Source: JAPPHA01 sp965220985
GTDB taxonomy: Bacteria; Pseudomonadota; Alphaproteobacteria; Rhodobacterales; Rhodobacteraceae
NCBI GenBank assembly: GCA_965220985.1
Contig: OZ244854.1
Coordinates: 1,860,001-1,924,000 of the forward strand
Reading direction: 5' to 3'
DNA length: 64,000 bases
Positions within the stretch are counted from its first letter, which is position 1. Each line of letters starts with the position of its first letter. The position numbers were made by a program, and so were the translations under genes. Below are positions 26,895 to 36,680 of the stretch, one piece after another. The notes under the pieces are model-generated. The model saw only the letters and a program-made list of their open reading frames with translations, searched no databases and was not told the origin of the DNA.

Positions 26895-28324
26895 GACGCG
26901 AGATCGAGGATGCGTTCGGCGTCACCGACATCGTCGAGATAGCAGCGCAGCAGCATGTTCCTTGCGGCAGCGAGCCGGTATCCGGCACTCGCCCGCATGT
27001 CGGTGATCGGGGTGAAATCGCTGGCGAAGCGGTCTGCTGCGCGAGCCACGGTCTCCTTGTTCCACGTCTGGCCGACCAGGCATTCTTCCACCGCATGAGC
27101 GCGTTTCGGCGTTGCGGCCATGCCGCCGAAGGCGATCCTGGCCGACTCGATGGTTCCGATGTCGTCAGCAATGATGTTGAAGCAGCCGAGCACGGCCGAG
27201 ATGTCCTGGTCGAAACGCTTGGACAGCTTGAAACAGCGCAGGCGATCGGATCCTCCGGGGATGTGGATCGATTCGACGAACTCGCCAGGACGAAGATCCT
27301 GTTGGCCGTATGCGATGAAGAAATCCTCAAGATCGACATTGCGGCGATTGTCGCCATGACGCAGCCTCAGTGTGGCGCCTAGGGCGATCAAGGGCGGCGC
27401 TCCGTCACCGATCGGCGAACCGTTGGCAATGTTGCCGCCGATGGTCGCGACGTTTCGAACCTGTTCTGAGCCGAAGCGGCGCAAGAGTTCGCCAAGGTAG
27501 GGGTATCGATCGGCAACGGCGCTGCGCAACTTCGAGATCGTTGCGGTCGCACCGACTCTCAGCCCACCTTCTTCCGATGAGATCTCGGCAAGGTCGTTGA
27601 CCTGCGAGACGAAGCACATCGGCGCGATCGATTTCATGTCCTTGTTGACGACCAGTCCGAGGTCGGTGGCGCCGCCGACAAGGGTTCCGTGCGGGTGATC
27701 GAGTTTCCACTGGGCGAGTTCATCAGCGGTTCGGGGCATGCCGTACGCGCCATTCGCGCTTGCACGCGCGCTGTCTTTTGTCGTTTTTGCAATGAGTTGC
27801 GAACGCAACCACGACACGTCGTCCTCGATCCATGAAGGCGCCGGGTCGCTCTCTGCTGCCTGTGCTGCGCGCACGATCGGCGCGTAACCGGTGCAGCGGC
27901 AAAGGTTGCCGGCGAGAACGTCGTCGTGATCGTCTCGCGAGGTTGAATGGGCCGCGACCATCGACATGATGAAACCCGGCGTGCAGAAACCGCACTGGCT
28001 GCCATGATGCTCGATCATCCGCTTCTGGACCGGGTGGAGGTCGCCGCCGTCTGCCGCCACGCCTTCGACGGTTCGGAGCGCCTTTCCGTCGAGCTGCGGC
28101 AGGAACAGCACGCAGGAATTCACCGCCGAGCGAGCGACTTCGCCGTCGCCCGCGATCGCGGTCAGCATCACCGTGCACGCGCCGCAATCTCCCTCGTTGC
28201 AGCCTTCCTTGGTCCCGGTCAGCTGCTGGCGGATTCTCAACCAGTCGAGGACGGTCTCGGCCGGATCCGGATCTGCGAGCGTGACGGGTTCTCCGTTCAG
28301 CAAGAAGCGAACCGTGGCCATCAA
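26891..28324 (-). CDS. xdhA: Xanthine dehydrogenase FeS/FAD subunit XdhA
   Basis: This 477-residue small subunit has two [2Fe-2S] clusters: C42, C47, C50 and C71 (plant-type, GCNEGDCGAC), and C111, C114, C142 and C144 (CGFC, CRC). An FAD-binding domain follows (GGATDLG, then TIGGNIANGSPIGD). Electrons from the molybdenum site of XdhB pass through these clusters to FAD and then NAD. Both cluster motifs and the FAD motif are complete. The gene overlaps uraH and xdhB by 4 bp each. Confidence 0.95.
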   Translation of the reverse strand: MMATVRFLLNGEPVTLADPDPAETVLDWLRIRQQLTGTKEGCNEGDCGACTVMLTAIAGDGEVARSAVNSCVLFLPQLDGKALRTVEGVAADGGDLHPVQKRMIEHHGSQCGFCTPGFIMSMVAAHSTSRDDHDDVLAGNLCRCTGYAPIVRAAQAAESDPAPSWIEDDVSWLRSQLIAKTTKDSARASANGAYGMPRTADELAQWKLDHPHGTLVGGATDLGLVVNKDMKSIAPMCFVSQVNDLAEISSEEGGLRVGATATISKLRSAVADRYPYLGELLRRFGSEQVRNVATIGGNIANGSPIGDGAPPLIALGATLRLRHGDNRRNVDLEDFFIAYGQQDLRPGEFVESIHIPGGSDRLRCFKLSKRFDQDISAVLGCFNIIADDIGTIESARIAFGGMAATPKRAHAVEECLVGQTWNKETVARAADRFASDFTPITDMRASAGYRLAAARNMLLRCYLDDVGDAERILDLAS

Positions 28325-28668
28325 CTCCCCCTGTAGGTCGAGTAGCCGTAAGGCGAGAGCAGAAGCGGGACGTGATAATGCCCTTCGTCGACGATCGTGA
28401 ATCGGACCGGAATCAGGTCGAGAAAGCTGCCTGCCGGACGCGTGGCCCCGGCTTGCTCGTGGTAAGAGCCAGCGTGAAAGACGAGTTCGTACTTGCCAGG
28501 ACGGCCATCAGGGCCGTCGAGCAGCGGACCATCGACGCGCCCGTCGGCATTCGTGACGACGCTGCACAGCTGCCTGCGTTCTGTTCCGATCGCGTAGAGT
28601 TCGACGGTCAGACCGGCTGCCGGCTGTCCGCGCGCCGTGTCGAGAACATGTGTGGTCAATCTTGCCAA
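28321..28668 (-). CDS. uraH: 5-hydroxyisourate hydrolase
   Basis: This transthyretin-like enzyme hydrolyses 5-hydroxyisourate, the product of urate oxidation. Taking TTG at 28668 as start gives a 115-residue protein beginning MARLTTHVLD, the normal length and N-terminus of the family, with an AAAGGA ribosome binding site eight bases upstream. The frame stays open to 28758, but that extension is not family-like. The signature C-terminus YRGS is present, as are the THVLD histidine and HYHVPLLLSPYGYSTY. It appears to be first in the purine operon, coupled to xdhA by a 4-bp overlap. Urate oxidase and the decarboxylase of the next step are not in the window. Confidence 0.92.
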   Translation of the reverse strand: MARLTTHVLDTARGQPAAGLTVELYAIGTERRQLCSVVTNADGRVDGPLLDGPDGRPGKYELVFHAGSYHEQAGATRPAGSFLDLIPVRFTIVDEGHYHVPLLLSPYGYSTYRGS

Positions 28669-28830
28669 GACTTCGATCCTTTCAAGATGGCATGCGCGTG
28701 CGCGTGAAGCGCGTCCGCCCGGTGAAATGTGTCTTGCCTGTGCAACATATGCAAGCACGATGTGGCGAAGTTGCGTGATCGGATGCGGTGCGGTCTTTCA
28801 CGATTCCAAATGGCGGGATATGGTGAACGC
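28669..28830. promoter_or_regulatory. Divergent intergenic region of uraH and dnaE
   Basis: These 162 bp separate the purine operon (-) from dnaE (+) and must hold the purine operon promoter. A 19-bp stretch at 28740-28758 has GTGC/GCAC arms around an AT-containing centre (CATATG) and could be a weak operator. No confident -35/-10 pairs could be assigned on either strand. Confidence 0.35.
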
Positions 28831-31800
28831 ATGGTAGACGATCCCCGATTCATTCACTTGCGCGTTCATACGGTCTACTCCCTGCTCGAAGGGACGATTC
28901 ATGTCGAACAGCTGATTGACAGGTGCAAGGAACAGGGGGCTCCGGCGGTTGCCGTGACGGACACCGGCAACCTGTTTGCGGCACTCGAGTTTTCCGAAAT
29001 CGCGGCTGACAACGGCGTTCAGCCCATCATCGGCTGCCAGCTCGACATGGCGTTCGACCAGGACCCGGACCGACACGATGCGAACTCGCGCGCGCCTGCC
29101 GTCAGCCCGCTCGTGTTGCTTGCGCGGAACGCGGTCGGGTATGACAACCTCGTCAAGCTGAACTCGCACGCCTTCTTGAAGTCCGAACCGGGAACGCCGC
29201 ACGTGGACCTCGAACAGCTCGAACGCCGTTCGGAAGGGTTGATCTGCCTGACCGGCGGGGCCACCGGACCGGTCGGCCGGCTGATTCTCGATGGACACGC
29301 GGACCGCGCCCGCGACCTTGTTCAGTCACTCTCGCGGATTTTCGGCGACGGTCTGTACGTGGAGATCCAGCGGCACCCGACGGGAGACTTCGGGGCGTCC
29401 TCAGATCAGCGCGCGAGCGAACCCGTTTTTCTCGAAATAGCCTATGATCTTGGCCTTCCGGTCGTGGCGACCAATGATGTCCATTTCGACCACCAGGAGA
29501 TGTACGCGGCACACGACGCCTTGCTCTGCATTCGTGAAGGGGCGTTTGTCGATCAGAAGGAACCGCGACGCCAGTTGAGCGAACATCATTATCTGAAGTC
29601 TGCCGACGAGATGGCTGAACTGTTCGACGATCTCCCTGAAGCGCTTGAAACGACAGTCGAAATTGCTCAGCGGTGCGCGTTTCGGGTGCCGGCACGCGAC
29701 CCCATTCTGCCGCGTCTCGCCGAGAACGAGATGGACGAACTTCGCCGCCAGGCGGAAGAGGGTCTCGCGCGGCGCCTGCAGACCATCGAGCACGCTGTTC
29801 CGGTCGAGGAGTACCACGAGCGCCTCGATTTCGAACTGGGCGTCATCGAGACGATGGGCTTCGCCGGGTACTTCCTGATCGTCGCCGATGTCGTTCAATG
29901 GGCGAAGGGCGAGGGTATCGCCGTCGGCCCGGGCCGGGGCTCAGGCGCCGGATCGCTCGTGGCCTACGCGCTGACGATCACCGATCTCGATCCGCTGAGG
30001 TATTCGCTCCTGTTCGAGAGGTTCATGAATCCCGAGCGGGTCTCGATGCCGGACTTCGACATCGACTTCTGCGTGGAGCGGCGGGAGGAGGTCATTTCCT
30101 ACGTCCAGGATCGTTACGGTCGCGATCAGGTGGCGCAGATCATCACCTTTGGCGCGCTCTTGTCGCGGGCAGCGATCCGCGACGTGGGTCGGGTATTGCA
30201 GATTCCCTATCGACAGGTCGATCGCCTTGCGAAGATGATCCCGGTCGACGGCGTCAAGCCGGTCTCGGTTCGCGATGCACTGGTGCAGCAACCGGAGTTC
30301 GCCGAGGCGGCGAATGCGGAGCCCGTGGTGGCGAGACTGCTGGATTATGCCGCGCGCCTCGAGGGCGTGTATCGCAACGCATCGACCCACGCGGCCGGTG
30401 TCGTCGTCGGCGACCGCCCGCTCGACGATCTGATCCCGATCTACAAGGATCCGCGCTCGTCCATGCCGGTTTCGCAGTTCAGCATGAAATGGGTCGAACG
30501 CGCCGGGTTGGTGAAGCTGGACTTTCTCGGGCTCAAGACCCTGACCATCATCGAGGAAGCTCTCGATCTGTTGAGGCAAAGGGGTGTCGACATCGACATC
30601 TCATCGATCCCGCTCGATGATTCCGCCACTTTCGACCTGTACGCCTCGGCCCAGACGGTTGCGATCTTCCAGGTGGAGGGTGCCGGCATGAAGGATGCCC
30701 TGAGGCGAATGCGCCCGACGACCATTGCCGATATCGTCGCGCTGGTGGCGCTCTACCGCCCGGGTCCGATGGAGAGCATCCCGACCTACTGCAACATCAA
30801 AAACGGGGAGGAGAAACGAAAACTCCTGCATGAATCGATCGACCCGATTCTCGACGAGACCCACGGAATCATCATCTACCAGGAACAGGTTATGCAGATC
30901 GTCCGGGCGATGGCGGGCTACTCGCTCGGGGGCGCCGACATGGTGCGCCGGGCCATGGGCAAGAAGATCCAGTCTGCCATGGATGCGGAAATGCCCAAGT
31001 TCCTCGAAGGCGCCCGTGCCAATGGCGTTGACAGCAAAAAGGCACGTGAAGTCTGGGATCTGCTCAACAAGTTCGCGAACTACGGCTTCAACAAGTCGCA
31101 TGCGGTTGCCTATGCGGTGGTGAGCTACCAGACCGCATGGCTGAAGGCGCACCATCCTGTCGAGTTCATGGCGGCGGTGATGAATGCCGATCTCTACAAC
31201 ACGGACAAGCTGCATGTCTATCGCGAGGAGATTGAACGGCTCGGAATCGATCTTAGGCCGCCATGCGTCAATCAATCATGCGCGAAGTTCGTCGTTCGCG
31301 ATGGCCGTATTCACTACGCGCTGGGCGGCTTGAAGAGCGCGGGCGCGGAGGGGATGCGTCTGATCGAGGAGGCACGCAAGGACGGAGGTTCCTTCAGTGA
31401 CATCTTCGACTTCGCGCGCCGGGTCGATCTCAAGAAACTGGGACGCCGCCAGCTCGAAACCCTGGCACGAGCTGGCGCATTCGATGCGCTGGATGGCAAT
31501 CGGGCACGGATTCTCGAAGCAATCGACCTGCTGACCAGCTTTTCGACCTCGGCGCGCGCCGAGCAGAACAGCAACCAGATCGGACTTTTCGGAGAGAAGA
31601 GCGACGATTTGCCTCCACCAAAACTGCCTGCGGTCGACGAGTGGCAGACCATGGAGAAGCTTCAGAACGAACATGAGGCGGTCGGCTACTACCTGTCGGG
31701 ACACCCGTTGGACGAGATGGCGGGCGATCTTGGGCGATTGGGAGTGACGTGGATCGCTGACCTGGAAAAGCGAATCGAAACCAGCGGCAACGGCAACAGG

Positions 31801-32328
31801 CGGCGGCAGCAGGTTGTCAGCGTGGCCGGCGCGATCATCGGCCGCCAGGAACGACGCTCGGGAAAAGGCAACATGTTGACGTTCGTCCAGTTGAGCGATC
31901 CGACTGGCGGTTACGAGGTAATGATGTTTGCCGATGATGCTGCGAGATCGCGGGGGATGCTCCAGGCCGGCAAGAATGTCGTGCTGTCGGTGGAAGTCGG
32001 TGGGGACAATGGTACCCGGAGGCTGCAGGCCCGCAATGTCGAGACTGCAGAGGAAGTCGTTGCCCGGCTCGCCCCGCGCGACGTTAGGGTCTTTGTCGAT
32101 GGAGAGCACGCCATTCGCATGGTCGTGCAGCATGTTTCGGGCCACGTGAAGTCGGCACCCAATGGCAGTCGCGGTTCGCTTCACTTGGTCATGTCGGATC
32201 CGCAGCTCCCAGGCGATGTCGAGGTCGCCGTACCCTTGGCGTGCCGAGTCACGACGCGGGTCAGGAAAGACATATCGCGGATCGAGGGTGTTCGAATGAT
32301 TGACGAGATCGACGAGCTTGGAGGTTGA
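28831..32328 (+). CDS. dnaE: DNA polymerase III alpha subunit
   Basis: This 1165-residue replicative polymerase is of the DnaE1 type. It begins with a PHP domain (FIHLRVHTVYSLLEG), followed by the palm with catalytic aspartates in MPDFDIDFC, the fingers region with VKLDFLGLKTL, a helix-hairpin-helix part, and a C-terminal OB fold (VSVAGAIIGRQERRSGKGN). The upstream frame extends to 28729, but the family-like N-terminus starts at ATG 28831; an ATG at 28810 is the alternative. Length is normal. It is transcribed away from the purine operon and appears monocistronic. Confidence 0.96.
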   Translation: MVDDPRFIHLRVHTVYSLLEGTIHVEQLIDRCKEQGAPAVAVTDTGNLFAALEFSEIAADNGVQPIIGCQLDMAFDQDPDRHDANSRAPAVSPLVLLARNAVGYDNLVKLNSHAFLKSEPGTPHVDLEQLERRSEGLICLTGGATGPVGRLILDGHADRARDLVQSLSRIFGDGLYVEIQRHPTGDFGASSDQRASEPVFLEIAYDLGLPVVATNDVHFDHQEMYAAHDALLCIREGAFVDQKEPRRQLSEHHYLKSADEMAELFDDLPEALETTVEIAQRCAFRVPARDPILPRLAENEMDELRRQAEEGLARRLQTIEHAVPVEEYHERLDFELGVIETMGFAGYFLIVADVVQWAKGEGIAVGPGRGSGAGSLVAYALTITDLDPLRYSLLFERFMNPERVSMPDFDIDFCVERREEVISYVQDRYGRDQVAQIITFGALLSRAAIRDVGRVLQIPYRQVDRLAKMIPVDGVKPVSVRDALVQQPEFAEAANAEPVVARLLDYAARLEGVYRNASTHAAGVVVGDRPLDDLIPIYKDPRSSMPVSQFSMKWVERAGLVKLDFLGLKTLTIIEEALDLLRQRGVDIDISSIPLDDSATFDLYASAQTVAIFQVEGAGMKDALRRMRPTTIADIVALVALYRPGPMESIPTYCNIKNGEEKRKLLHESIDPILDETHGIIIYQEQVMQIVRAMAGYSLGGADMVRRAMGKKIQSAMDAEMPKFLEGARANGVDSKKAREVWDLLNKFANYGFNKSHAVAYAVVSYQTAWLKAHHPVEFMAAVMNADLYNTDKLHVYREEIERLGIDLRPPCVNQSCAKFVVRDGRIHYALGGLKSAGAEGMRLIEEARKDGGSFSDIFDFARRVDLKKLGRRQLETLARAGAFDALDGNRARILEAIDLLTSFSTSARAEQNSNQIGLFGEKSDDLPPPKLPAVDEWQTMEKLQNEHEAVGYYLSGHPLDEMAGDLGRLGVTWIADLEKRIETSGNGNRRRQQVVSVAGAIIGRQERRSGKGNMLTFVQLSDPTGGYEVMMFADDAARSRGMLQAGKNVVLSVEVGGDNGTRRLQARNVETAEEVVARLAPRDVRVFVDGEHAIRMVVQHVSGHVKSAPNGSRGSLHLVMSDPQLPGDVEVAVPLACRVTTRVRKDISRIEGVRMIDEIDELGG

Positions 32329-32714
32329 CAGTCAAAGGGCAATGAGGGCGTTCGAGCCGCCGAATTGCGAATTGCCAGCGACCATTGATCGAAAACGCAT
32401 GGCGCGTGGCGACACGACGCAGTCCAGGCGAAACGCATTCGCCGCAATGTCCGCTGTTCCCAGTCCCGAGAGGCAGGGACGTTCCGGCGACCGGATGCGC
32501 CACGAATGATGAATGGCACTGGCGATCGCGAAAAGGTGGAAGCGGATCAAGCGGGACGGTCAGAACTGTTCGATGACTGCCTTGGCCGTTTCGGGGCGGT
32601 CGCTTCTCATGACATTCTTCGCGCGGCAACTTATACGGCGGTCCGAATCGTCATCGATGCCAAAGTGATCGCAATCGTGCCAAGGTGCAGATGATGTCGT
32701 GATGGGTTGCTTGA
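32329..32714. other. Gene-free stretch between dnaE and hisS
   Basis: No frame here has a recognisable product. A 62-codon frame at 32506-32694 lacks motifs and a good ribosome binding site and is not called. The region should contain the dnaE terminator and the hisS promoter; no hairpin with a T-tract and no clear histidine-rich leader peptide was seen. Confidence 0.45.
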
Positions 32715-34271
32715 ATGGCAAAGCAAAAGGTTAAGCGAAGACCCCGGCCCAGTGCCCGCCCGCCAAAGGGCTTTCGGGACTATTTCGGCTCGGACGTCAC
32801 GAGACGCGAGGAGATGCTGGCTTCGATCAGGGGCGTCTATCATCGCTATGGTTTCGAGCCCTTGGAGTCGCCGGCGGTCGAGACGGTCGAGGCGCTGGGC
32901 AAGTTCCTGCCTGACGTCGACAGGCCGAACGAAGGCGTTTTTGCCTGGGAGGACGACGGCGATGACTGGCTGGCGCTTCGATATGATCTGACGGCGCCTC
33001 TCGCTCGGGTCTACGCACAGTATCGCAACGAACTGCCCTTGCCTTACCGACGGTATGCGATGGGAACGGTCTGGCGAAACGAAAAACCGGGGCCGGGCAG
33101 ATACCGTCAGTTTTATCAGTGCGATGCCGACACGGTCGGTTCAAGCAGCCCTGCGGCTGATGCCGAAATGTGCATGCTGCTGGCAGAGGTGCTCGAAGCG
33201 GTGGGCATTCGACGTGGCGATTATCGGATCCGGCTGAACAGCAGGACTGTTCTTGATGGAATTCTGCGAACGGTTGGCGCGATGGAGGCAGAAAACTCCG
33301 AGGTTTCCGAGCAGCTTCGCGGGCGAGTTCTTCGGGCGATCGACAAGCTCGACAGGCTGGGCGCGGCAGGTGTCAGGGACTTGCTTGGTCCAGGCCGAAA
33401 GGACGAGAGCGGCGATTACACGCATGGAGCGGGTCTCGATAATGGCCAGATCGATCAGATCATGGAGTTTGTCGTGCCCGAGGCGGACGGCGACAACGGA
33501 GCGATCATGGACCGCCTGAGCCGCCTCGGTTCGGCCGTCGATGATCTCGTTGCGACCGAAGGCCTGGTCCGCGCCCAGGGGTTCGGGCCGGATCAGATCT
33601 GCATCGATACATCGGTTGTGCGGGGGCTGGGCTACTACACGGGTGCCGTGTTCGAGGCTGAACTGACTTTCGAGATCACCGACGCGAAGGGACGACGCCA
33701 GCAATTTGGCTCGGTGGCAGGCGGTGGACGATACGACGGGCTTGTGCGGCGATTCACGGGACAGGAAGTCGCTGCGACCGGAGTTTCTGTCGGTGTCGAT
33801 CGCCTGCTTGCTGCTGTGGCTGCGCGCGAGGGCGTGGGTGGCGATGGCGGATCGGGGACCGGTCCGGTCGTTGTGACGGTCATGGATCGCGATCGCCTCG
33901 ACTCCTATCAGCGGATGGCCGCCGAACTCCGCGCTGCCGGGATCCGGGCGGAAGTGTACCTTGGCAACCCGAAAAATTTCGGCGCCCAATTGCGTTACGC
34001 GGACCAGCGAGAGAGCCCCGTTGCCGTCATCGAGGGATCGCAGGAGCGCGAGCAAGGCGTGGTGCAGCTCAAGGACCTGGTCGTCGGGCGCATGGTCGCC
34101 GATGAACTGGAGACCAGCGAAGCCTGGCGAGACCGCCCGACCCAGCTGAGCGTGCCGCGTGATCGCCTTGTCGACGAAGTTCGGCGTCTGGTTGCGGTGT
34201 TCGCCATGCCAGCCGATGATCGCAAGGCCGAACTCGCCCGCCGACGGGCGCGATATCTGGGCGAGGACTGA
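32715..34271 (+). CDS. hisS: Histidyl-tRNA synthetase
   Basis: This 518-residue class II synthetase charges tRNA-His. Visible parts are motif 1 around PKGFRDYFGSDVTRREEML, motif 2 (YAMGTVWRNEKPGPGRYRQFYQCD), the histidine-binding loop GLGYYTGAVFEAEL, motif 3 (GGGRYDGLVRRF), and a C-terminal anticodon-binding domain. It is longer than the roughly 420-residue E. coli type, as in many alphaproteobacteria. It stands just upstream of hisZ and hisG, an arrangement common in this class. The catalytic motifs appear complete. Confidence 0.95.
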   Translation: MAKQKVKRRPRPSARPPKGFRDYFGSDVTRREEMLASIRGVYHRYGFEPLESPAVETVEALGKFLPDVDRPNEGVFAWEDDGDDWLALRYDLTAPLARVYAQYRNELPLPYRRYAMGTVWRNEKPGPGRYRQFYQCDADTVGSSSPAADAEMCMLLAEVLEAVGIRRGDYRIRLNSRTVLDGILRTVGAMEAENSEVSEQLRGRVLRAIDKLDRLGAAGVRDLLGPGRKDESGDYTHGAGLDNGQIDQIMEFVVPEADGDNGAIMDRLSRLGSAVDDLVATEGLVRAQGFGPDQICIDTSVVRGLGYYTGAVFEAELTFEITDAKGRRQQFGSVAGGGRYDGLVRRFTGQEVAATGVSVGVDRLLAAVAAREGVGGDGGSGTGPVVVTVMDRDRLDSYQRMAAELRAAGIRAEVYLGNPKNFGAQLRYADQRESPVAVIEGSQEREQGVVQLKDLVVGRMVADELETSEAWRDRPTQLSVPRDRLVDEVRRLVAVFAMPADDRKAELARRRARYLGED

Positions 34272-34351
34272 TCTCCAGATGCTGCCGGACGAGCGATGAG
34301 CGAAGATCGAGACAGGCGTGCGTTCCCAACGATTGCGTGGAGTCGGCCGAC

Positions 34352-35482
34352 ATGACCCTTGCGGGAGAAGGCGGTACAGGTGACGCCCGCGAAATCGCGC
34401 GCAGCGTGCTGGCAAGGTTCGAACGGTCCGGTGCCGTTCCGATCGATGTCGAGATCCTGCAACCGGCCGATTTGCTGCTCGATCTCTACGGCGAAGACAT
34501 CAGGGCCCGCGCCTTTGTCACCAGAGATCCGGTACGGGGCGAGTTCGTGCTTCGACCGGACTTCACGGTCCCGGTGGCCCGGATGTACATGGCGGGCGAG
34601 CCTGTCGAGAGGCGATTCACGTACAGGGGCTCGGTTTGGCGCATCCAGCGGCCGGACTCGGAGCGCGCGCCCGAATCCATCCAGGTGGGATACGAGATCT
34701 TCGGGTCGCGCGACCGGGCTGCGTCTGACGCCGAGGTGTTCGGGCTCTTCAACGAGCTCCTTTCCGAGGACAGGCTCGACGTGGTCGTCGGGGACATGGG
34801 CATACTGCTTGCAGCCGTTGCCGGGTTGGAGACTTCGGAGCGCAGAAAGGCGATGCTTCGCAGGCACTTGTGGCGTCCGGGCCGCTTTCGAGCGCTTCTC
34901 GACAGGTACGCATGCGCTGGCGGTGAACAGGACCGTGACCAAGGCCCGCAAACTGGCCCCCGCGCATCTCGCGGTTTGCCGGCCGAAGACGCTGGTGAGA
35001 GTTTGCTTGTTCATGTCGGGCTGCGCGAACCGGCCGAAATCGCTGCGCGCCACCTGGAACTCGAGGAGGAATTGCACACCCCTCCGATCACTCGACAGGA
35101 TGTTGAAACGATCGAGGCGGTCCTGGATCTTGGGGGAACAATGACGGATGCTCTCGCCAGGCTCGAACGGTTGCGGAAATTCATGCCCTCGCTCGATTCG
35201 GCAGTCGCGGCATTCGCGGAACGCATGGACGCCTTGCGATCAGTATCGGTCGATGTCGACACGCTCCGGTTTGCGACCGGCCATGGCCGCAAGACAATGG
35301 AGTATTACGACGGCTTCGTGTTCAGTTTCATGGCGCGCCATCACGACGACTGGCCACCGGTCGCGAGCGGCGGTCGCTACGATGCGCTGACCGGACGGCT
35401 CGACCACGGGCGTTCGGTCCCGGCGGTTGGTGGGGTCATTCGACCTGAAACGCTGGCCGCAGCCAGGGCGGAAGCAACATGA
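34352..35482 (+). CDS. hisZ: ATP phosphoribosyltransferase regulatory subunit
   Basis: This 376-residue HisZ is a catalytically inactive relative of HisS that binds short-form HisG and gives it histidine feedback control. It keeps the class II fold (LRPDFTVPVARMY, RRFTYRGSVWRIQRP) but lacks the tRNA anticodon domain. The frame opens at a GTG at 34337, but the ATG at 34352 is preferred because that GTGGAG string serves as its ribosome binding site. The stop overlaps hisG by 4 bp (ATGA), consistent with making the two subunits together. Confidence 0.92.
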   Translation: MTLAGEGGTGDAREIARSVLARFERSGAVPIDVEILQPADLLLDLYGEDIRARAFVTRDPVRGEFVLRPDFTVPVARMYMAGEPVERRFTYRGSVWRIQRPDSERAPESIQVGYEIFGSRDRAASDAEVFGLFNELLSEDRLDVVVGDMGILLAAVAGLETSERRKAMLRRHLWRPGRFRALLDRYACAGGEQDRDQGPQTGPRASRGLPAEDAGESLLVHVGLREPAEIAARHLELEEELHTPPITRQDVETIEAVLDLGGTMTDALARLERLRKFMPSLDSAVAAFAERMDALRSVSVDVDTLRFATGHGRKTMEYYDGFVFSFMARHHDDWPPVASGGRYDALTGRLDHGRSVPAVGGVIRPETLAAARAEAT

Positions 35483-36204
35483 GCAGTCTCAAGATGGGGC
35501 TTCCGGCCAAGGGGCGACTCCGCTCGGCCGTGAGCGATTGGCTGGGCCGCTTCGGCATTCGGCTGGTGTCGGCGGAGTCCGAGCGCGCCTATGCGGGGTA
35601 TGTTGCGGGTCTGGACGGCATCGAGCCGGTATTTCTGCCGGCGAGTGAAATCCCGGCCGAGTTGCAGGAAGGGCGCATTCACCTCGGCATCACCGGACAG
35701 GACCTGATTCGCGAAAAGCTGCCGTTTCGCCACGCGCATGTGGAAGAGATCTGCGCACTCGGATTCGGCCACGCTGACCTGATCATCGCGATTCCTGCCT
35801 GCTGGACTGACGTTCGGACTCTGGACGACCTCGACGAGGTGGCGGGTCAGTTCAGGGATGTTCACGGCCGTCCGCTCAGGATCGCAACCAAGTACCACAA
35901 TCTCGTTCGGCGATTCCTCGCCCGCCACGAACTGGCGGATTATCGCCTTGTCGACAGCCAGGGAGCGACCGAGGCGACGGTGCGGAATCTGACAGCAGAG
36001 GCGATCGCGGACATCACGGCGACGGGACAGACCTTGAGCGCCAATCACCTCAAGGTCTTGGATGATGGCGTGATTCTGTCCTCTGAGGCGGCGCTTTATG
36101 CCAGCCATGGCCGGCGATGGACACGGGCCGAGACCGACATATTGGCGGCATTCGGTTCGGTTGCCGGTTTTTCCGTGCCGACTGGCCTTGGCGGGGACGA
36201 CTGA
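35479..36204 (+). CDS. hisG: ATP phosphoribosyltransferase, short form
   Basis: This 241-residue enzyme catalyses the first step of histidine synthesis, joining ATP and PRPP. It is the short form that lacks the C-terminal regulatory domain and needs HisZ, which is encoded immediately upstream. It starts MSSLKMGLPAKGRL and contains the PRPP-binding region DSQGATEATVRNLTAEAIADI near residues 160-180. Length and partner both fit. It is the last gene of the hisS-hisZ-hisG group and converges with the DUF1489 gene across a 35-bp gap. Confidence 0.94.
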   Translation: MSSLKMGLPAKGRLRSAVSDWLGRFGIRLVSAESERAYAGYVAGLDGIEPVFLPASEIPAELQEGRIHLGITGQDLIREKLPFRHAHVEEICALGFGHADLIIAIPACWTDVRTLDDLDEVAGQFRDVHGRPLRIATKYHNLVRRFLARHELADYRLVDSQGATEATVRNLTAEAIADITATGQTLSANHLKVLDDGVILSSEAALYASHGRRWTRAETDILAAFGSVAGFSVPTGLGGDD

Positions 36205-36239
36205 TCCAGGAACAGGGCGTCCGAGAGCAGGTGCAGCGC

Positions 36240-36680
36240 TCAGATGATTCCGATGTCTGCCAGTTTCCGTTCAAGTTCTTCCGGCAATTCATCGCCGTGG
36301 CCTGCGCGGAGGTCGGCGGGGGAGTCTTCGGCTTCGAGGTAGCGCCAGCCCTGGAAGGGGCGACGCGGGGCGCTGACAGTCCGGATCAGTTTCGCGTCCA
36401 TGACGATGCGACATCGCCGGATGCCATCATCGTCGATGACGGGTTCGAGGTCGAGAATGACCTGTCGGACCTGGATCAGTCCCTTGATCACCCAGTAGAG
36501 CGACCCACCTGCCAGCAGTTCGTCGCGTCGTCTTGGATGCATTCGTGTGACATGCGACGGGAGATAGGTTTCGCCCCTCGAGCGGGCGTCTGCGAGACGC
36601 CGTTGTTGAAACCGTGACAGTTCGGCGACGCTGGACACACCGACGCAGAGCTTGACGAGATTGACGGGCCGATTGGTCAC
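36240..36680 (-). CDS. DUF1489 family protein
   Basis: This 146-residue protein matches DUF1489, a small soluble family found largely in alphaproteobacteria, with no known function. Recognisable parts are the N-terminal NLVKLCVGVSSVAEL, then TRMHPRRRDELLAGGSLYWVIKG and RRPFQGWRYLE. It has no signal peptide or membrane segment. It is transcribed toward hisG. The assignment rests on overall recall of the family pattern. Confidence 0.85.
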   Translation of the reverse strand: MTNRPVNLVKLCVGVSSVAELSRFQQRRLADARSRGETYLPSHVTRMHPRRRDELLAGGSLYWVIKGLIQVRQVILDLEPVIDDDGIRRCRIVMDAKLIRTVSAPRRPFQGWRYLEAEDSPADLRAGHGDELPEELERKLADIGII

